Of a stretch of DNA of 64,000 nucleotides, positions 7,525 to 16,517 are shown piece after piece. The position numbers and the translations under genes were made by a program. Source of the DNA: Bin87 sp965261925 (GTDB taxonomy: Bacteria > Chloroflexota > Dehalococcoidia > Lucifugimonadales > UBA3495); contig OZ253486.1 in NCBI GenBank assembly GCA_965261925.1, positions 2,852,001 through 2,916,000 on the forward strand, given 5' to 3'. The notes below the pieces were generated by a model. It ran no database searches. It was not told the DNA's origin and saw only the letters and a list, made by a program, of their open reading frames with translations. Each line of letters opens with the position of its first letter. Position 1 is the stretch's first letter.

Positions 7525-9023
7525 CCGCACACCCCCACCGTGGCCAGGCTGACCGTGAGCAGGCGGTCGTAGATTTTCAGGTCCGGCTGGCCGGACAGGG
7601 TCAGCGCTGGGGCTTCGGGCACCTTGGGCTCGGCCAGGTCTCGCACCTCGGCGTAGTCGAAGGGCTGGCCCGCCTCCAGCAGCAGCGACAGCGCGCTGTC
7701 CACCGTGGCTTCCATGGTGGTGGCCGCCAGGTGCAGGATCCGCACGTACTCCACGTCGGCACGCTCCCCGCGCCATCCGTTGAGCGCATCGTAGGCCAGC
7801 CGAAAGTGCAAGGTGGGAAACAGCTGCTCCCGGAAGCGGTAACGGGCGAATGCTCCCGGCTTGCGCACCAGTGAGCCGATGACGTGGCGGTAATTGACGT
7901 TGGCTGCACCCTCGCCGCGCACCCGTTCCATGCGTTCCACCAGGTGGCCCTTGTAGTAGACTTCCACCCAGTCGGCGTACAAACGGATCTGCACCTCCTT
8001 GCCGATGAGGCGGGAGGGTACGCTGTAGCTATGTCCCGCTACCTGGATGGTGCTCCACTTGCGCACCTTGGACTGGTAGTTGGCGTATTCCGGCACGGGA
8101 GCTGGCGGTAGGGAGCCCAGGCAAAGCATCTCCTGCTCCAGCTTCCCCTCTACCAGACGATTGCGTCTCTCCACCATCTCCCGTACGAAGTGGGCGTAGT
8201 CGTCGGCGGTGTGGAAATCGCGGCTGCCCCGCAGGATGAGGGCCTGGTCGATCGCGTCCTTGAGGCGGTAGTGGGCATGCTCGGCGACGCCGTTTTCATG
8301 GCTCTGGCCGCGATTGATGCGGGTGGAACGGAGACCGTAGTGGTCCAGCAGAGCGGAGTAATTGTCGTTTAGTGCACGGCCGCGGCTGCGTTTCACCTCG
8401 TGGGTGGCAGCCGAGGTATTGTCTGAGCGCACCACCTCTGGGACGCCGCCCAGGGTCCAGAGGGCATTCTGCAATCCCTGCTGCAACGCCAGGAAGGTCT
8501 CACCGGCGGCGACCTCGGCGTAGCGCCATCCAGAGTGGCTGAGGATCAACTGGAACAGCAGGTGCGGGTAGGACTCTCCGGCGATGGTCACCTTGAGTTC
8601 CCCGCAGTGGGTGAAGTCGAACTGGGCTTCCCGACCCGGCGGATGCTCCTGGGGGAAGTACACCTCCCGCTCCGGCCCGTGCAGCGCCCGCCAGTCCTGT
8701 AACCGTCGTTGCAGCGTCCTGAGTTGGGAGGCGCTGAACCGACCGGGATGCTGCTCGGCCAACCAGTCAATAATTGTCGTTGCCCTCAGCCTGCCGGTCG
8801 GATCATTCCGTAGCAGCGGCTCGATCGCATCCTCCCACACCCCGTCGAAGGGATCGGGCCGAGTGCGCCACCAGTGCTCCGGTTTCGTCGCCGACGGCAA
8901 TGGACCACTCTGCCACTTGCGCGCTGAACGCACGCTCATCCCAGCCTTGGCTGCTGCCGTTTCCTGTGTTTTGCCTTCCATACGTTTCTGCCTCAGTAGC
9001 CCTACTTGTCGGTCTGTAATCAA
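7521..9023 (-). CDS. istA: IS21-family transposase IstA (inner element)
   Basis: A 500-aa DDE recombinase. An N-terminal helix-turn-helix region (RMEGKTQETAAAKAGMSVRSARKWQ) is followed by the rve catalytic core with D in AQFDFTHCGEL, D in VVRSDNTSAATH and E in SHENGVAEHAH. The C-terminal beta-rich part contains VAGHSYSVPSRLIG. No internal stop or frameshift is seen, so this element may still be able to move. It differs clearly in sequence from the IstA of the outer element. Confidence 0.93.
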   Translation of the reverse strand: MITDRQVGLLRQKRMEGKTQETAAAKAGMSVRSARKWQSGPLPSATKPEHWWRTRPDPFDGVWEDAIEPLLRNDPTGRLRATTIIDWLAEQHPGRFSASQLRTLQRRLQDWRALHGPEREVYFPQEHPPGREAQFDFTHCGELKVTIAGESYPHLLFQLILSHSGWRYAEVAAGETFLALQQGLQNALWTLGGVPEVVRSDNTSAATHEVKRSRGRALNDNYSALLDHYGLRSTRINRGQSHENGVAEHAHYRLKDAIDQALILRGSRDFHTADDYAHFVREMVERRNRLVEGKLEQEMLCLGSLPPAPVPEYANYQSKVRKWSTIQVAGHSYSVPSRLIGKEVQIRLYADWVEVYYKGHLVERMERVRGEGAANVNYRHVIGSLVRKPGAFARYRFREQLFPTLHFRLAYDALNGWRGERADVEYVRILHLAATTMEATVDSALSLLLEAGQPFDYAEVRDLAEPKVPEAPALTLSGQPDLKIYDRLLTVSLATVGVCG

Positions 9024-9499
9024 CGGTACCTCCGTACCGAATGATTACCCCATATCGACCGGCAAAAATGGTCGACGCTACCGGCAGGATCAATTGTCGT
9101 TAATCAGATGCTGGACTTGAATGGCTGCATCGTGACCATCGATGCCATGGGCTGCCAGCGGGAGATCGCCCAGCAGATCATAGCGGGCGCGGCCGACTAC
9201 GTGCTGGCGGTGAAGGAGAACCAGGGCCGGTTGCATGAGGGCATCCGAGACCTGTTCCAGGGAGCCGAGGCCTGGGGTTTTGACGGGGTGCCTTACGATT
9301 ATGCACGGACCGTGGACAAGGGACATGGACGGGTGGAACGGCGGGAATGCTGGACCATCACGGCGACGGACTGCCTGGATTATCTGGACCCCCAGGGGCA
9401 ATGGTCCCAACTGAAGGCGGCCGTCAGGGTGGTGGGCCATCGTCAAACTGGAGCGGGTGGCATAAGTCAGCCCCGCACTACATCAGCAGCCTGCCAGCC

Positions 9500-11101
9500 T
9501 CAGCAGAACAACTCCTGGCTGCCATCAGAAGCCACTGGAGCATCGAAAACTCGCTGCACTGGACCTTGGACGTGACCTTTCGGGAAGACCAGTGCCGAGT
9601 GCGCAAGGACCATGGACCGCAGAACCTGGCCACGCTGCGGCAGATTGGGCACAACCGGTTGAAAAACGAAAGCACCTTGAAAGTAGGCATTCAGGGCAAG
9701 CGGCTCAACGCCGGATGGGACGAGGACTACCTGCGCAAAGTCCTCCTCGGATAAGACGCGATTGCCCTGGACTTGAGGGGAAGCGAGTAGTTGACGGCAG
9801 GCGTTGAGGGTGTTGAGACCTTGTGCCCGCCAGGTGCCGAAGATTGACGCCAGCGTCATCTTGGTGGCAGTACCCCGGTCCGAGCGGGTGCCCCCACTGA
9901 CCTTGCGGCTGACCACCAGATGGCGCAGGCTGCGCTCGGCGGCGTTGTTGTCCGGCGGCACCTCCGGTTCGGCCACGAAGACGAAGAGTTCTTTGATGTG
10001 TTTCTCCATGCGTCGGCACAGCCTGGCTTGGGCGGCTGACGGGTCATCCAGGTAGGGCCGGCAGAGGACCAGCAATCGTCTTTCCAGGGCCATTTTGGCG
10101 GTGCGGCGTTGTTGCTCTGCGGGGTGGGTAAAGACCGTGGCCTGACGGTAGAGTTGGTGGACGGCGTCAGCCCACTGGGACAGCGATCCATCATCTGGGT
10201 AGAGTGATCGCAGGTCGTGGATGTCCCGCAGCAGGTGGGCCCAGCAGCGTTGTTTGGGACCCGCATAGTGGTGGTAGGCGGCGTAAAAGTCGCTGACCAG
10301 CACACCGGCGAAATCGTCGCCCAAAACCTCGTCCACTACCGCCTTGCCCCGGTTCCGTCGCAGGAAGTACCGCAGGTTGGGGGTGCTGAAAGTCCACACG
10401 TAGCCGTTGTGTCCATCCTGTCGCCAACCCGTCTCATCGGCGTGGACCACCGGACTGCCTCGGACCTGTTCCAGGATGTCCGCCACCACCCGTTGGGCCT
10501 TGCCAGCCACTTGCTGTGTGGCCGCCACGATGGCCCCCAGGCTGAGTTGCAGCCCATGCACGGTATCCAGGTGCCACTGGATGGTGCGCAACGGCAGCCT
10601 GGCTTCCTCCCGCAGGACCGCAATCAGGCTGATGACGTTGATCCCCAGGCGCTGCTTGCCCATCACCACGCCGTCCAGTTGCGCTTTGGGAACACAGCAG
10701 CGTCGGCAGCGGGGACAAGTGCGGGTCAGGTAAACGTGCTCGGTTACCTGCGCCGGAACCTGCGGCAGGTCGATCACCTCCCGAGTGCGCTGGGCCCAAC
10801 CCCCAGACAACTGGGTCCCGCAGTCGGGACACTGCTCCACCACATGCTCCACGCGGTGGGTGGGCGTCATGCGGGCTCGGGCAAAGCCGTGAGGTCGGGG
10901 TTTGCGAGGTTCCTTGGGACGTGCTGGCTCCCGGTCTGCTTTGGGTTTCAGACCGGGCATCCGGCGGGAGCCTTTGGGTTTGGCTTGCCCTTCCAACTGG
11001 GCAATGCATTTCTCCAGCCGCTCAATGATGGCCTGCTGTCGGACGATGATGCCAATCAGAACATCCCGGTCGGCAGTCCTGAGATCGATTTCGGTATCCA
11101 T
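9500..11101 (-). CDS. IS66-family transposase TnpC, read-through version (copy 1)
   Basis: Residues 1-444 equal the transposase of the second copy at 47287-48621. It has a helical leader, zinc ribbons (C91-x2-C94 and C129-x2-C132), and the DDE residues D222 (VVHADETGW), D271 (LVSDFYAAY) and E389 (NNAAERSLR). The inserted ISAs1 element removes only the stop codon, right after SPQV. Translation would continue for 89 residues in the antisense of the ISAs1 transposase and stop at 9500. The enzyme core is therefore whole but carries a foreign tail. The start is the ATG at 11101, preceded by only 88 bases to the element end. Confidence 0.85.
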   Translation of the reverse strand: MDTEIDLRTADRDVLIGIIVRQQAIIERLEKCIAQLEGQAKPKGSRRMPGLKPKADREPARPKEPRKPRPHGFARARMTPTHRVEHVVEQCPDCGTQLSGGWAQRTREVIDLPQVPAQVTEHVYLTRTCPRCRRCCVPKAQLDGVVMGKQRLGINVISLIAVLREEARLPLRTIQWHLDTVHGLQLSLGAIVAATQQVAGKAQRVVADILEQVRGSPVVHADETGWRQDGHNGYVWTFSTPNLRYFLRRNRGKAVVDEVLGDDFAGVLVSDFYAAYHHYAGPKQRCWAHLLRDIHDLRSLYPDDGSLSQWADAVHQLYRQATVFTHPAEQQRRTAKMALERRLLVLCRPYLDDPSAAQARLCRRMEKHIKELFVFVAEPEVPPDNNAAERSLRHLVVSRKVSGGTRSDRGTATKMTLASIFGTWRAQGLNTLNACRQLLASPQVQGNRVLSEEDFAQVVLVPSGVEPLALNAYFQGAFVFQPVVPNLPQRGQVLRSMVLAHSALVFPKGHVQGPVQRVFDAPVASDGSQELFC

Positions 11102-11293
11102 CCCAGTTATATGACATAACCACCGCCCCAAAGCCAGCCACCCGCACACCAAGTTCCGCCAATTCGCCTCACCAACTCTGAACAGTTACGAGTAAAACCG
11201 TACCACCTGGATGGTGCGTGACGGCCGCGGCCTGGCCGGTGGGGCGGGGGGTCTCGCCTTGACGGAGGGGCGGGCGGCGGCGTCTGCGGGGCG

Positions 11294-12082
11294 CTAATCG
11301 GCATCCGGGCGCTCCGGCGATGGCGACGATGCAAGGGCGTCCTGCCGGCTGCCCTTGAGCCGGTAACTCTCGCCGTTCATCTCCACGATGTGCACGTGGT
11401 GGGTGAGACGATCCAGCAGCGCGCCGGTGAGCCGTTCCGACCCGAAGACCTCGGTCCACTCGTCGAAGGGCAGGTTGGTGGTGACGAGGGTCGATCCCCG
11501 CTCGTAGCGCTGGCTGAAGACCTCGAAGAGGAGTTCCGCGCCGGTGGGGGACAACGGCACAAAGCCCAACTCGTCGATGATGAGGAGCCTGAGACGGGCC
11601 AGTTGCCGCTGCAGGTTGAGCAGCCGGCGCTCGTCCCTGGCCTCCATCAGTTCGTTGACCAGTGCTGCGGCGGTGGTGAAGCCCACCGACAGTCCCCGTT
11701 GGCAGGCGGCCAGCCCCAAACCCAGGGCGACGTGGGTCTTGCCGGTGCCGCTGTTCCCGATGGCGATGACGTTTTCATGGTGATCGACGTATTCACACCG
11801 GGCCAGTTGCATCACCAGCGGTTTGTTCACCGAGGGGATGGCGGAGAAGTCAAAGGTGTCCAGGCCCTTGGTGGCGGGGAAGCGCGCCGCGCGGATCCGG
11901 CGTTCCACCATGCGCTGGTGGCGGTCGGTGAGTTCCAGCTCGGCGAGCCGGAGCAGGTAGTCGGGATGATCGGCGCCTTCAGCGGCGCACTGGGCGGCCA
12001 GTTTGTCGTACTCCCTGAGGAAGGTGGGCAGTTTCAGCTCCCTGAGGTGGTGCTCAAGGAGCAGAGTGGATCGGTTGCTCAT
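11294..12082 (-). CDS. istB: IS21-family helper ATPase IstB (outer element)
   Basis: A 262-aa AAA+ protein: N-terminal RSTLLLEHHLRELKLPTFLREY, Walker A in IAIGNSGTGKTHVALGLG (near residue 108), Walker B in LLIIDELGFVPLSP (near 168), then TTNLPFDEWTEVFGSERLTGALLDR. It overlaps istA by four bases (ATGA). The full length is kept, although the element's left end carries the IS66 insertion 104 bases beyond the stop codon. Confidence 0.93.
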   Translation of the reverse strand: MSNRSTLLLEHHLRELKLPTFLREYDKLAAQCAAEGADHPDYLLRLAELELTDRHQRMVERRIRAARFPATKGLDTFDFSAIPSVNKPLVMQLARCEYVDHHENVIAIGNSGTGKTHVALGLGLAACQRGLSVGFTTAAALVNELMEARDERRLLNLQRQLARLRLLIIDELGFVPLSPTGAELLFEVFSQRYERGSTLVTTNLPFDEWTEVFGSERLTGALLDRLTHHVHIVEMNGESYRLKGSRQDALASSPSPERPDAD

Positions 12083-13578
12083 GCTGCCCTCCCCGACAGC
12101 AGGGTCAGGTAGTCCGTGGCGCGGGTGGTCTGGACGTTGACCCGGGGCAGGTGAGGGTAGAGCTCCAGGTCGAGACGGGGCGGTTTGCCTTCAAGGCGGC
12201 ACAGCAGCAGCTGCTTCACGGCGTCAAAGCCGACGGCGCCCAGCCGCAGGGCATCTCGCACCGCGTGGTGGACCTCCTGGTGGGAGAAGTGCTCCATCAG
12301 CCTGAGCACCCGCACGAATTCCCGCTTGCCACGCTGGCCCATCCGGTCCTCCAGCAGACGGCGCAGCGTGCGGTACTCTTCGGGCAGGTCCCACCCCGCC
12401 AGCGGCGCGGCCTGGTCCAGAGCCCCCGTCTTCCGCTCCAACAACGGCAGGTAGTGGATGGGATCGAAGACGAAGTCGTCCTGCACGTAGGAGCGCGGGT
12501 GTCGGGCGATGACCTCGGTGCCGCAGCTGATCACCACCCGGTCCACGTAGCCTTTGATCAGCACATCCCGATGTCCGTAGGCCACCGGCACCGAGTAGTC
12601 GTTGGTGCGGTACCGCACCAGGGACAATGAGCTGACCCGGCTGGCCCGTTTGTCGCAGGCGTCGTAGGACACCGGTGGCAACGGCAACAGCGCGTCCAGG
12701 TCTCGCTCCATCCGCTGGCCGATGGTCTCGGTGTGTCCCCGCAGTCTCGCGTCCATACGGTCCATGCATCGCGCCTTCAGGTGGGCATTCAGCGCCGCGA
12801 AACTCTCCGCCACGGGTATCGGCACCAGGAAGTTGCGCCGCACATAGCCCACCATGCCTTCGACCTTGCCCTTGTCATTCCCCTTGCTGGGACGACCGAA
12901 CTTGTCCTCGAACAGGTAGTGGGACTGGAGCTCGCTGAAAGCCCGGGTGCGTTTGCGACGACCGTCCCCCAGTATCTTCGCCACCGCGAGTTTCGTATTG
13001 TCGTACAGGACGCTCTGGGGCACTCCACCCAGAAAGGCGAACGCCGACACGTGCCCGTCGAGAAAGGCCTCGGTGGTCTCCCCGGGATAGGCCTTGGCGA
13101 AGCAGCCGTCGCTGTGGGGCAGGTCCAGGACGAAGTAATGCACCTTGCGCTCCACGCCGGCGATCACCGCCGACGCTTCGCCGAAGTCGCACTGGGCGTG
13201 GCCCGGTCCGTGGGACAAGGGCACGAACATCTCCCCAACACGCCGCCGATGCTCCCGCACGTAGTCCTTGACTATGGTCTGCTGGCCTTCAAATCCGTAC
13301 TCGTCCCGCAGCCGCTCAAAGATGCGCTTGGCCGTGTGCCGCTGCTTTCTGGGCGCCCGGCTATCCGCCTCCAGGATGGCGTCAATTACGCCGGTGAAGG
13401 GCTCCAGCTTCGGTTTGCGCGGCGGCCCCTTCCGCGTGTAGCCCTGGGGCGTCGCATTGGCCAGCATCTTGCGCACCGTGTCCCGATGCAGGCCGAACAC
13501 TCGGGAGGCCTCCCGAACGCTCATCCCCTCCACCAGGCAGGCCCGGCGCACCCGAAAATACGTGTCCACGTGAAACAT
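12079..13578 (-). CDS. istA: IS21-family transposase IstA (outer element)
   Basis: A 499-aa DDE transposase. The ATG at 13578 gives MFHVDTYFRVRRACLVEG, the typical IS21 N-terminus leading into a helix-turn-helix (SVREASRVFGLHRDTVRKML); a longer start at 13623 adds residues not typical of the family. Catalytic positions are D in AQCDFGEASAV, D in SVLYDNTKLAVA and E in KGKVEGMVGYVRRN. It is intact and abuts the right terminal repeat at 13699. Confidence 0.93.
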   Translation of the reverse strand: MFHVDTYFRVRRACLVEGMSVREASRVFGLHRDTVRKMLANATPQGYTRKGPPRKPKLEPFTGVIDAILEADSRAPRKQRHTAKRIFERLRDEYGFEGQQTIVKDYVREHRRRVGEMFVPLSHGPGHAQCDFGEASAVIAGVERKVHYFVLDLPHSDGCFAKAYPGETTEAFLDGHVSAFAFLGGVPQSVLYDNTKLAVAKILGDGRRKRTRAFSELQSHYLFEDKFGRPSKGNDKGKVEGMVGYVRRNFLVPIPVAESFAALNAHLKARCMDRMDARLRGHTETIGQRMERDLDALLPLPPVSYDACDKRASRVSSLSLVRYRTNDYSVPVAYGHRDVLIKGYVDRVVISCGTEVIARHPRSYVQDDFVFDPIHYLPLLERKTGALDQAAPLAGWDLPEEYRTLRRLLEDRMGQRGKREFVRVLRLMEHFSHQEVHHAVRDALRLGAVGFDAVKQLLLCRLEGKPPRLDLELYPHLPRVNVQTTRATDYLTLLSGRAA

Positions 13579-13740
13579 CCATCGCACCTTCCAACAGCTG
13601 ATATTCAGCTTTATGGAAGACACCAGGCGGTACAGTTTTCAACCGCCCGAATCGGCGATCGGACCGCCCACGCGGTACATTTTCTCTCCGTCCTTTACAC
13701 TCCACACCTTCGGAGAATTCTCGTGCATGGTCGGTTGCGT

Positions 13741-14470
13741 CTAGCAGGCTGTTGAAATGGGGTGGTTCGATGGTGGTGTGGAGGTCGTAAGACGTCGTAA
13801 CATTGCTCGATGCCGCCTGCAGGTCGGGTTTCAGGGCTGGTTGACGCTGCGCGGAGGACGATATTGAGATGGGTGGCCGTCGTCGGCAGCGATCAGGACA
13901 GACTGGTCCCCCGATCTACGTCGCTGCGGCCGTCGGGTTGGCCAAGCGCACCAGGTTGCATCCCGCGATGGTCAGATCAACCCACACCTGGTCGCGGGCA
14001 ACCCCGCAGTAGCGCAACTTACGGCCACCACCCACCGTCTTGACCCAGCCGAAGACCTCGGCAACTCTTTTCCGCGCTCGCTGGCTCACTCGATAGCCCT
14101 CATGGCGGGTGGTACGCCGGTCGATGGCCGAGCGTCGCCCTCTCGCCGGCTCCACCATCTGGAGCGAAAACTCCCTGGCCACGCCGGCGTCCAACAGCCG
14201 CTGCCTGTTCTTGGAGAACACCGAGTGGTCGACGCTGTGGTCGATCGATGTTCAGGTACAGGAACCATTGGAACAGCGGGTCTTACGTCAGCCGTTCACA
14301 GATCTGCCGCTCACCACGCGCTGAGAACAAAGTCATCAGCAGGCAGGCTTTCAGCAGGTGCTCCGGCGCTATCGGCGCACGGCCATTGTCGGCGTCCATC
14401 CGGTCGAACGTGGGGGACAACTGGCCAGGGCACGATCCGTCACGGGCTTGATGCGCGGCATGGTACGGTG
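13741..14470 (-). pseudogene. IS5/IS1182-like transposase remnant
   Basis: The minus strand carries broken pieces of an IS5-superfamily transposase. In order these are GRAPIAPEHLLKACLLMTLFSARGERQICERL (translated in parts), then QWFLYLNID, then FSKNRQRLLDAGVAREF, and a C-terminal block RKRVAEVFGWVKTVGG with IAGCNLVRLANP ending at 13916. At least two frame changes and an in-frame stop separate them. The sequence CTAGCAGGCTGTTGAAA at 13741 resembles the terminal repeat of such elements. It directly follows the outer IS21 element, and the opposite end is not clear. Confidence 0.75.
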
Positions 14471-14624
14471 TTGCGGTATCAGCGCGCCCGGCGCAGCATC
14501 TGCGCCGCCCGCTCCGCGTTGCCTCGCACCGTCTGACCCCTACACCAGAGATAGCCCAATCCTATCGCCAGCCTCGCTTGCCGATCCGATTTCAACACCA
14601 GGCTAGTGGTGATTTGAACCAGGA

Positions 14625-15491
14625 CTAGGGGACTACTTGCCAGTAGCGGCGACCCTCGGCGCGGACTACGCGACCGAAACCACCGTGGTGGCAGATGGCC
14701 ATGATGGCGTCCTCGGACTCGGCCCGCTCGATGATGGCAGTGCGGGTGGTCACACCCTGGTCGCCGTCCATGTCAAAGCTGAACTTCCAGCCGGGTTCGG
14801 TGATCTGGGCGGGGCCGTGGAAAACGTCGCCCAAAATGTAGGCCCGCTCTCCACCGGATACGATGGCGAGGCTCATGGACCCAGGGGTATGGCCGGGGGT
14901 GGAGATAGCGGTGATTTCGCCGGTCAGCGGGCGTTCGCCGTCCAGCAATTCCAGCGCGCCGAGGTCCTGAAGGGGGCCAAGGGTCTGGTCCCAGTGAGAT
15001 GGGAAGAGTTCCATGACTTCGGGGCGTTGGAAGACCTCCCAGTCGGCGCGGTGGGCTACGTAGCGGGCGTTCGGAAAGGTGGCGCGGACTGGTGCGCCGG
15101 GTTCGTGGGTGAGGTTCCAGCCGACGTGGTCGAAGTGAAGATGGCTGAAGAAGACGGTATCGACGCCGGCGGGGTCGACGCCGGCCGTCTGCAATTCCTG
15201 CAGAAGGCGGCCTTCAGCGCCGCCGACCATTGCCTCGATGGAGTTGGGGTTGGTGGCCGCGCCGCCGAGTCCAGTGTCCACAAGAATAGTCTGGCCTTGG
15301 GAGCGGATGAGGTAGCACTCGAAGTGGGCCAGCAGGTGCTCGCCACGGAAACCGGTGGGGTAGCGCTCCCGGTAGGGAACCCACGCCTCGGCTGGAACCT
15401 CGGGAAAGACATCGCTCAGGGGCAGAGAGGCTTCGCCGTCGTTCAGGGAAAGGATTTCCACGTTTCCGACGGTCAACCGGGCTTCTGGCAT
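14625..15491 (-). CDS. MBL-fold metallo-hydrolase
   Basis: A 288-aa metallo-beta-lactamase-fold enzyme. The metal motif HxHxDH is plain (FFSHLHFDHVGW, residues ~115-126), followed by TPGHTPGSMSL, the later metal Asp in AYILGDVFHG, and HHGGFGR near the C-terminus. The N-terminal ECYLIRSQGQTILVDTGLGG is typical of the lactonase-like and general hydrolase branch. The substrate is unknown. AGGAGG lies 9 bases before the ATG. The gene stands alone between the IS remnant and a gene-free stretch. Confidence 0.88.
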   Translation of the reverse strand: MPEARLTVGNVEILSLNDGEASLPLSDVFPEVPAEAWVPYRERYPTGFRGEHLLAHFECYLIRSQGQTILVDTGLGGAATNPNSIEAMVGGAEGRLLQELQTAGVDPAGVDTVFFSHLHFDHVGWNLTHEPGAPVRATFPNARYVAHRADWEVFQRPEVMELFPSHWDQTLGPLQDLGALELLDGERPLTGEITAISTPGHTPGSMSLAIVSGGERAYILGDVFHGPAQITEPGWKFSFDMDGDQGVTTRTAIIERAESEDAIMAICHHGGFGRVVRAEGRRYWQVVP

Positions 15492-16367
15492 GGGGCTATC
15501 CTCCTAGGCGGGATAGGGAACGGGCTCAACGCAACCTGCTGGATCGAGGTGATCCGATCCGCCCTTCGACCAACTCAGGACTGATGGGCTACGCACCCTC
15601 ATGATTTTGCCACGTTTGCTTACTCCGGCGCTATTGAGCAGTGCGGGAGTTGAGAGTTTTCGGATGGGGCGATGCCAGCGAAACACGGGCCCAGGGTCGG
15701 GAGGCAGCCGACCCCGGCGGGTGGGTCCGTCGGACGTCGCGCTGTCGGGGGGTCTGTTCTCCCGGCAAACGGACTCCGAAGGTTGCGGCACGGTTTGCCA
15801 CTGTTCCGGACCAGCAGAAGCCGTACCGGCGCGCCAACACGCCGCTCAGAGTGAAGGAGTTGGAACGCGACATCGCCACGGATTTACTTCGGCTGAGCTT
15901 GTGGCCATCGAGGCTGCGGCGCGGCCGAGCCGTGGTGAACTCAATAGATGTGATAAACACGGAAATGGCCCGGGGATTGCAGCGGCGACAGCACCGGCGG
16001 GCTTTGCCGGTTGGTCTGCTGCTGCGGACGACGGCCCGCGCGCCGGGGTTTCGTGTGCAGGTTCGCTCTGCGTTGTGGCACTGTCAGTGATCGATAGTCC
16101 AAGAGTGCAGATTACGCGGGAACACGTGAGTTGATCTGGCGGAGTCGGGTCGCCTCCGCAAATGTTTTGCGGTTGGCTACATTCGATCGGGTTTCGCAAT
16201 TGGGCCCGCAATTGTCGGTCTCCGGACGCCTGCCGACGGAGTTGGCCGGGTTCGGGAGGACGAACGTGAACTGGAAAGTACAACCAGTTACATTTGGGTG
16301 GCTGGCAACCCGCGAGGCTGAAAACACCCAATACGAAAGTCATACCCAATGCGCTACCAAACGCGTA
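15492..16367. other. Gene-free stretch (~0.88 kb)
   Basis: Reading frames here on both strands lack ribosome sites and look like random GC-rich translations (Arg/Pro/Gly-rich, no hydrophobic cores). I looked for RNase P RNA, tmRNA and SRP RNA signatures and recognised none. A degraded gene or an unrecognised RNA remains possible. Confidence 0.4.
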
Positions 16368-16394
16368 TAAGCAAAATCCCTACTCAAAGTAGGG
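16368..16394 (-). terminator. Rho-independent terminator of tRNA-Arg(TCT)
   Basis: Read on the minus strand, CCCTACT-TTG-AGTAGGG forms a perfect 7-bp stem followed by ATTTTGCTTAT. It starts 7 bases after the tRNA 3' end. Confidence 0.75.
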
Positions 16395-16400
16395 AGGCAT

Positions 16401-16476
16401 TGGCGTCCCAGGCAGGATTCGAACCCGCGGCCAGCTGCTTAGAAGGCAGCCGCTCTATCCACTGAGCTACTGGGAC
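16401..16476 (-). tRNA. tRNA-Arg (anticodon TCT)
   Basis: A 76-nt cloverleaf. The acceptor GTCCCAG pairs with CTGGGAC, the discriminator is G and CCA is encoded. The anticodon arm is GCTGC-CTTCTAA-GCAGC, giving TCT, and the T-arm contains GGTTCGAATCC. It reads AGA codons. It has its own promoter and terminator. Confidence 0.95.
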
Positions 16477-16487
16477 GCGCCGAGATC

Positions 16488-16517
16488 AGGATAGTAAGAT
16501 CGGCAGCGGGCTGTCAA
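16488..16517 (-). promoter_or_regulatory. Promoter of tRNA-Arg(TCT)
   Basis: On the minus strand a consensus TTGACA (16517-16512) is followed after 18 bases by TATCCT (16493-16488). The predicted start lies within a few bases of the tRNA 5' end at 16476. Confidence 0.7.

Larger units (their letters stand above)
6705..9106 (-). mobile_element. Innermost IS21-family element
   Basis: The element begins TGTCCCGCGTCAAC and ends CGTTAATCA, so it has TG...CA termini. Related inner repeats CACTATTTTTGCCGG (left) and GACCATTTTTGCCGG (right, inverted) lie about 40 bp in from each end. The 5-bp target duplication GATGC is at 6700-6704 and 9107-9111. Deleting the element plus one duplication restores the ISAs1 frame exactly (PQLLEML-DLNGCIVTIDAMG). 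Length is 2402 bp, and it carries intact istA and istB. Confidence 0.9.
6212..9754 (+). pseudogene. ISAs1-family transposase, split by IS21 and also frameshifted
   Basis: The N-terminal part (6212-6706) reads MAQPPKTTILDHFADLDDPR and includes VVAIDGKTARRS, the first catalytic Asp region. The chain resumes at 9112 with DLNGCIVTIDAMGCQ, then KENQGRLHEGIRDLF, and ends ENSLHWTLDVTFREDQCR...LRKVLLG at 9754. A second lesion lies near 9440-9470: the frame changes and roughly 25 bases that the family normally has seem to be missing between VVGHRQ and SAPHYISSL. So even without the IS21 insertion this copy looks inactive. Confidence 0.9.
6131..9769 (+). mobile_element. ISAs1-family element inserted in the IS66 copy
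   Basis: Terminal inverted repeats CAGGGCAATCGCGTCTTA (6131-6148) and TAAGACGCGATTGCCCTG (9752-9769) are perfect over 18 bp. The 10-bp target duplication GACTTGAGGG is present at 6121-6130 and 9770-9779. Taking out the inner IS21 element and its duplication leaves about 1.23 kb, right for ISAs1. Confidence 0.94.
6110..11189 (-). mobile_element. IS66-family element, copy 1, interrupted by ISAs1
   Basis: The ends are GTAACTGTTCAGACTTG (6110) and, inverted, GTAACTGTTCAGAGTTG (from 11189). The 8-bp target duplication GAGTAAAA lies at 6102-6109 and 11190-11197, inside the left end of the outer IS21 element. With the inner insert removed, the element is 1431 bp and appears identical to the uninterrupted copy at 47279-48710 except for one C in a C-run near 11130. 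Confidence 0.93.
6067..13699 (-). mobile_element. Outermost IS21-family element, interrupted by IS66/ISAs1/IS21
   Basis: The left end TGTCAAGGGCGGACGAAAA (6067) matches the inverted right end, read TGTAAAGGACGGAGAGAAAA from 13699. Both ends are TG...CA as expected for IS21. A 7-bp target duplication CTCCACA flanks it at 6060-6066 and 13700-13706. Its istA and istB (11294-13578) are intact. Removing the inserted IS66 block leaves an element of about 2.5 kb, normal for the family. Confidence 0.92.

Noticed and set aside
10217..11119. 300-codon plus-strand frame inside IS66 copy 1, repeated at 47737-48639
   Set aside because: It is the antisense of the transposase and duplicated only because the element is duplicated.
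12733..13755. 340-codon plus-strand frame opposite istA
   Set aside because: Antisense shadow; it runs past the end of the IS element into unrelated DNA.
15601..16134. 177-codon plus-strand frame in the gene-free stretch
   Set aside because: No ribosome site, low-complexity Ala/Gly/Arg composition and no family pattern.
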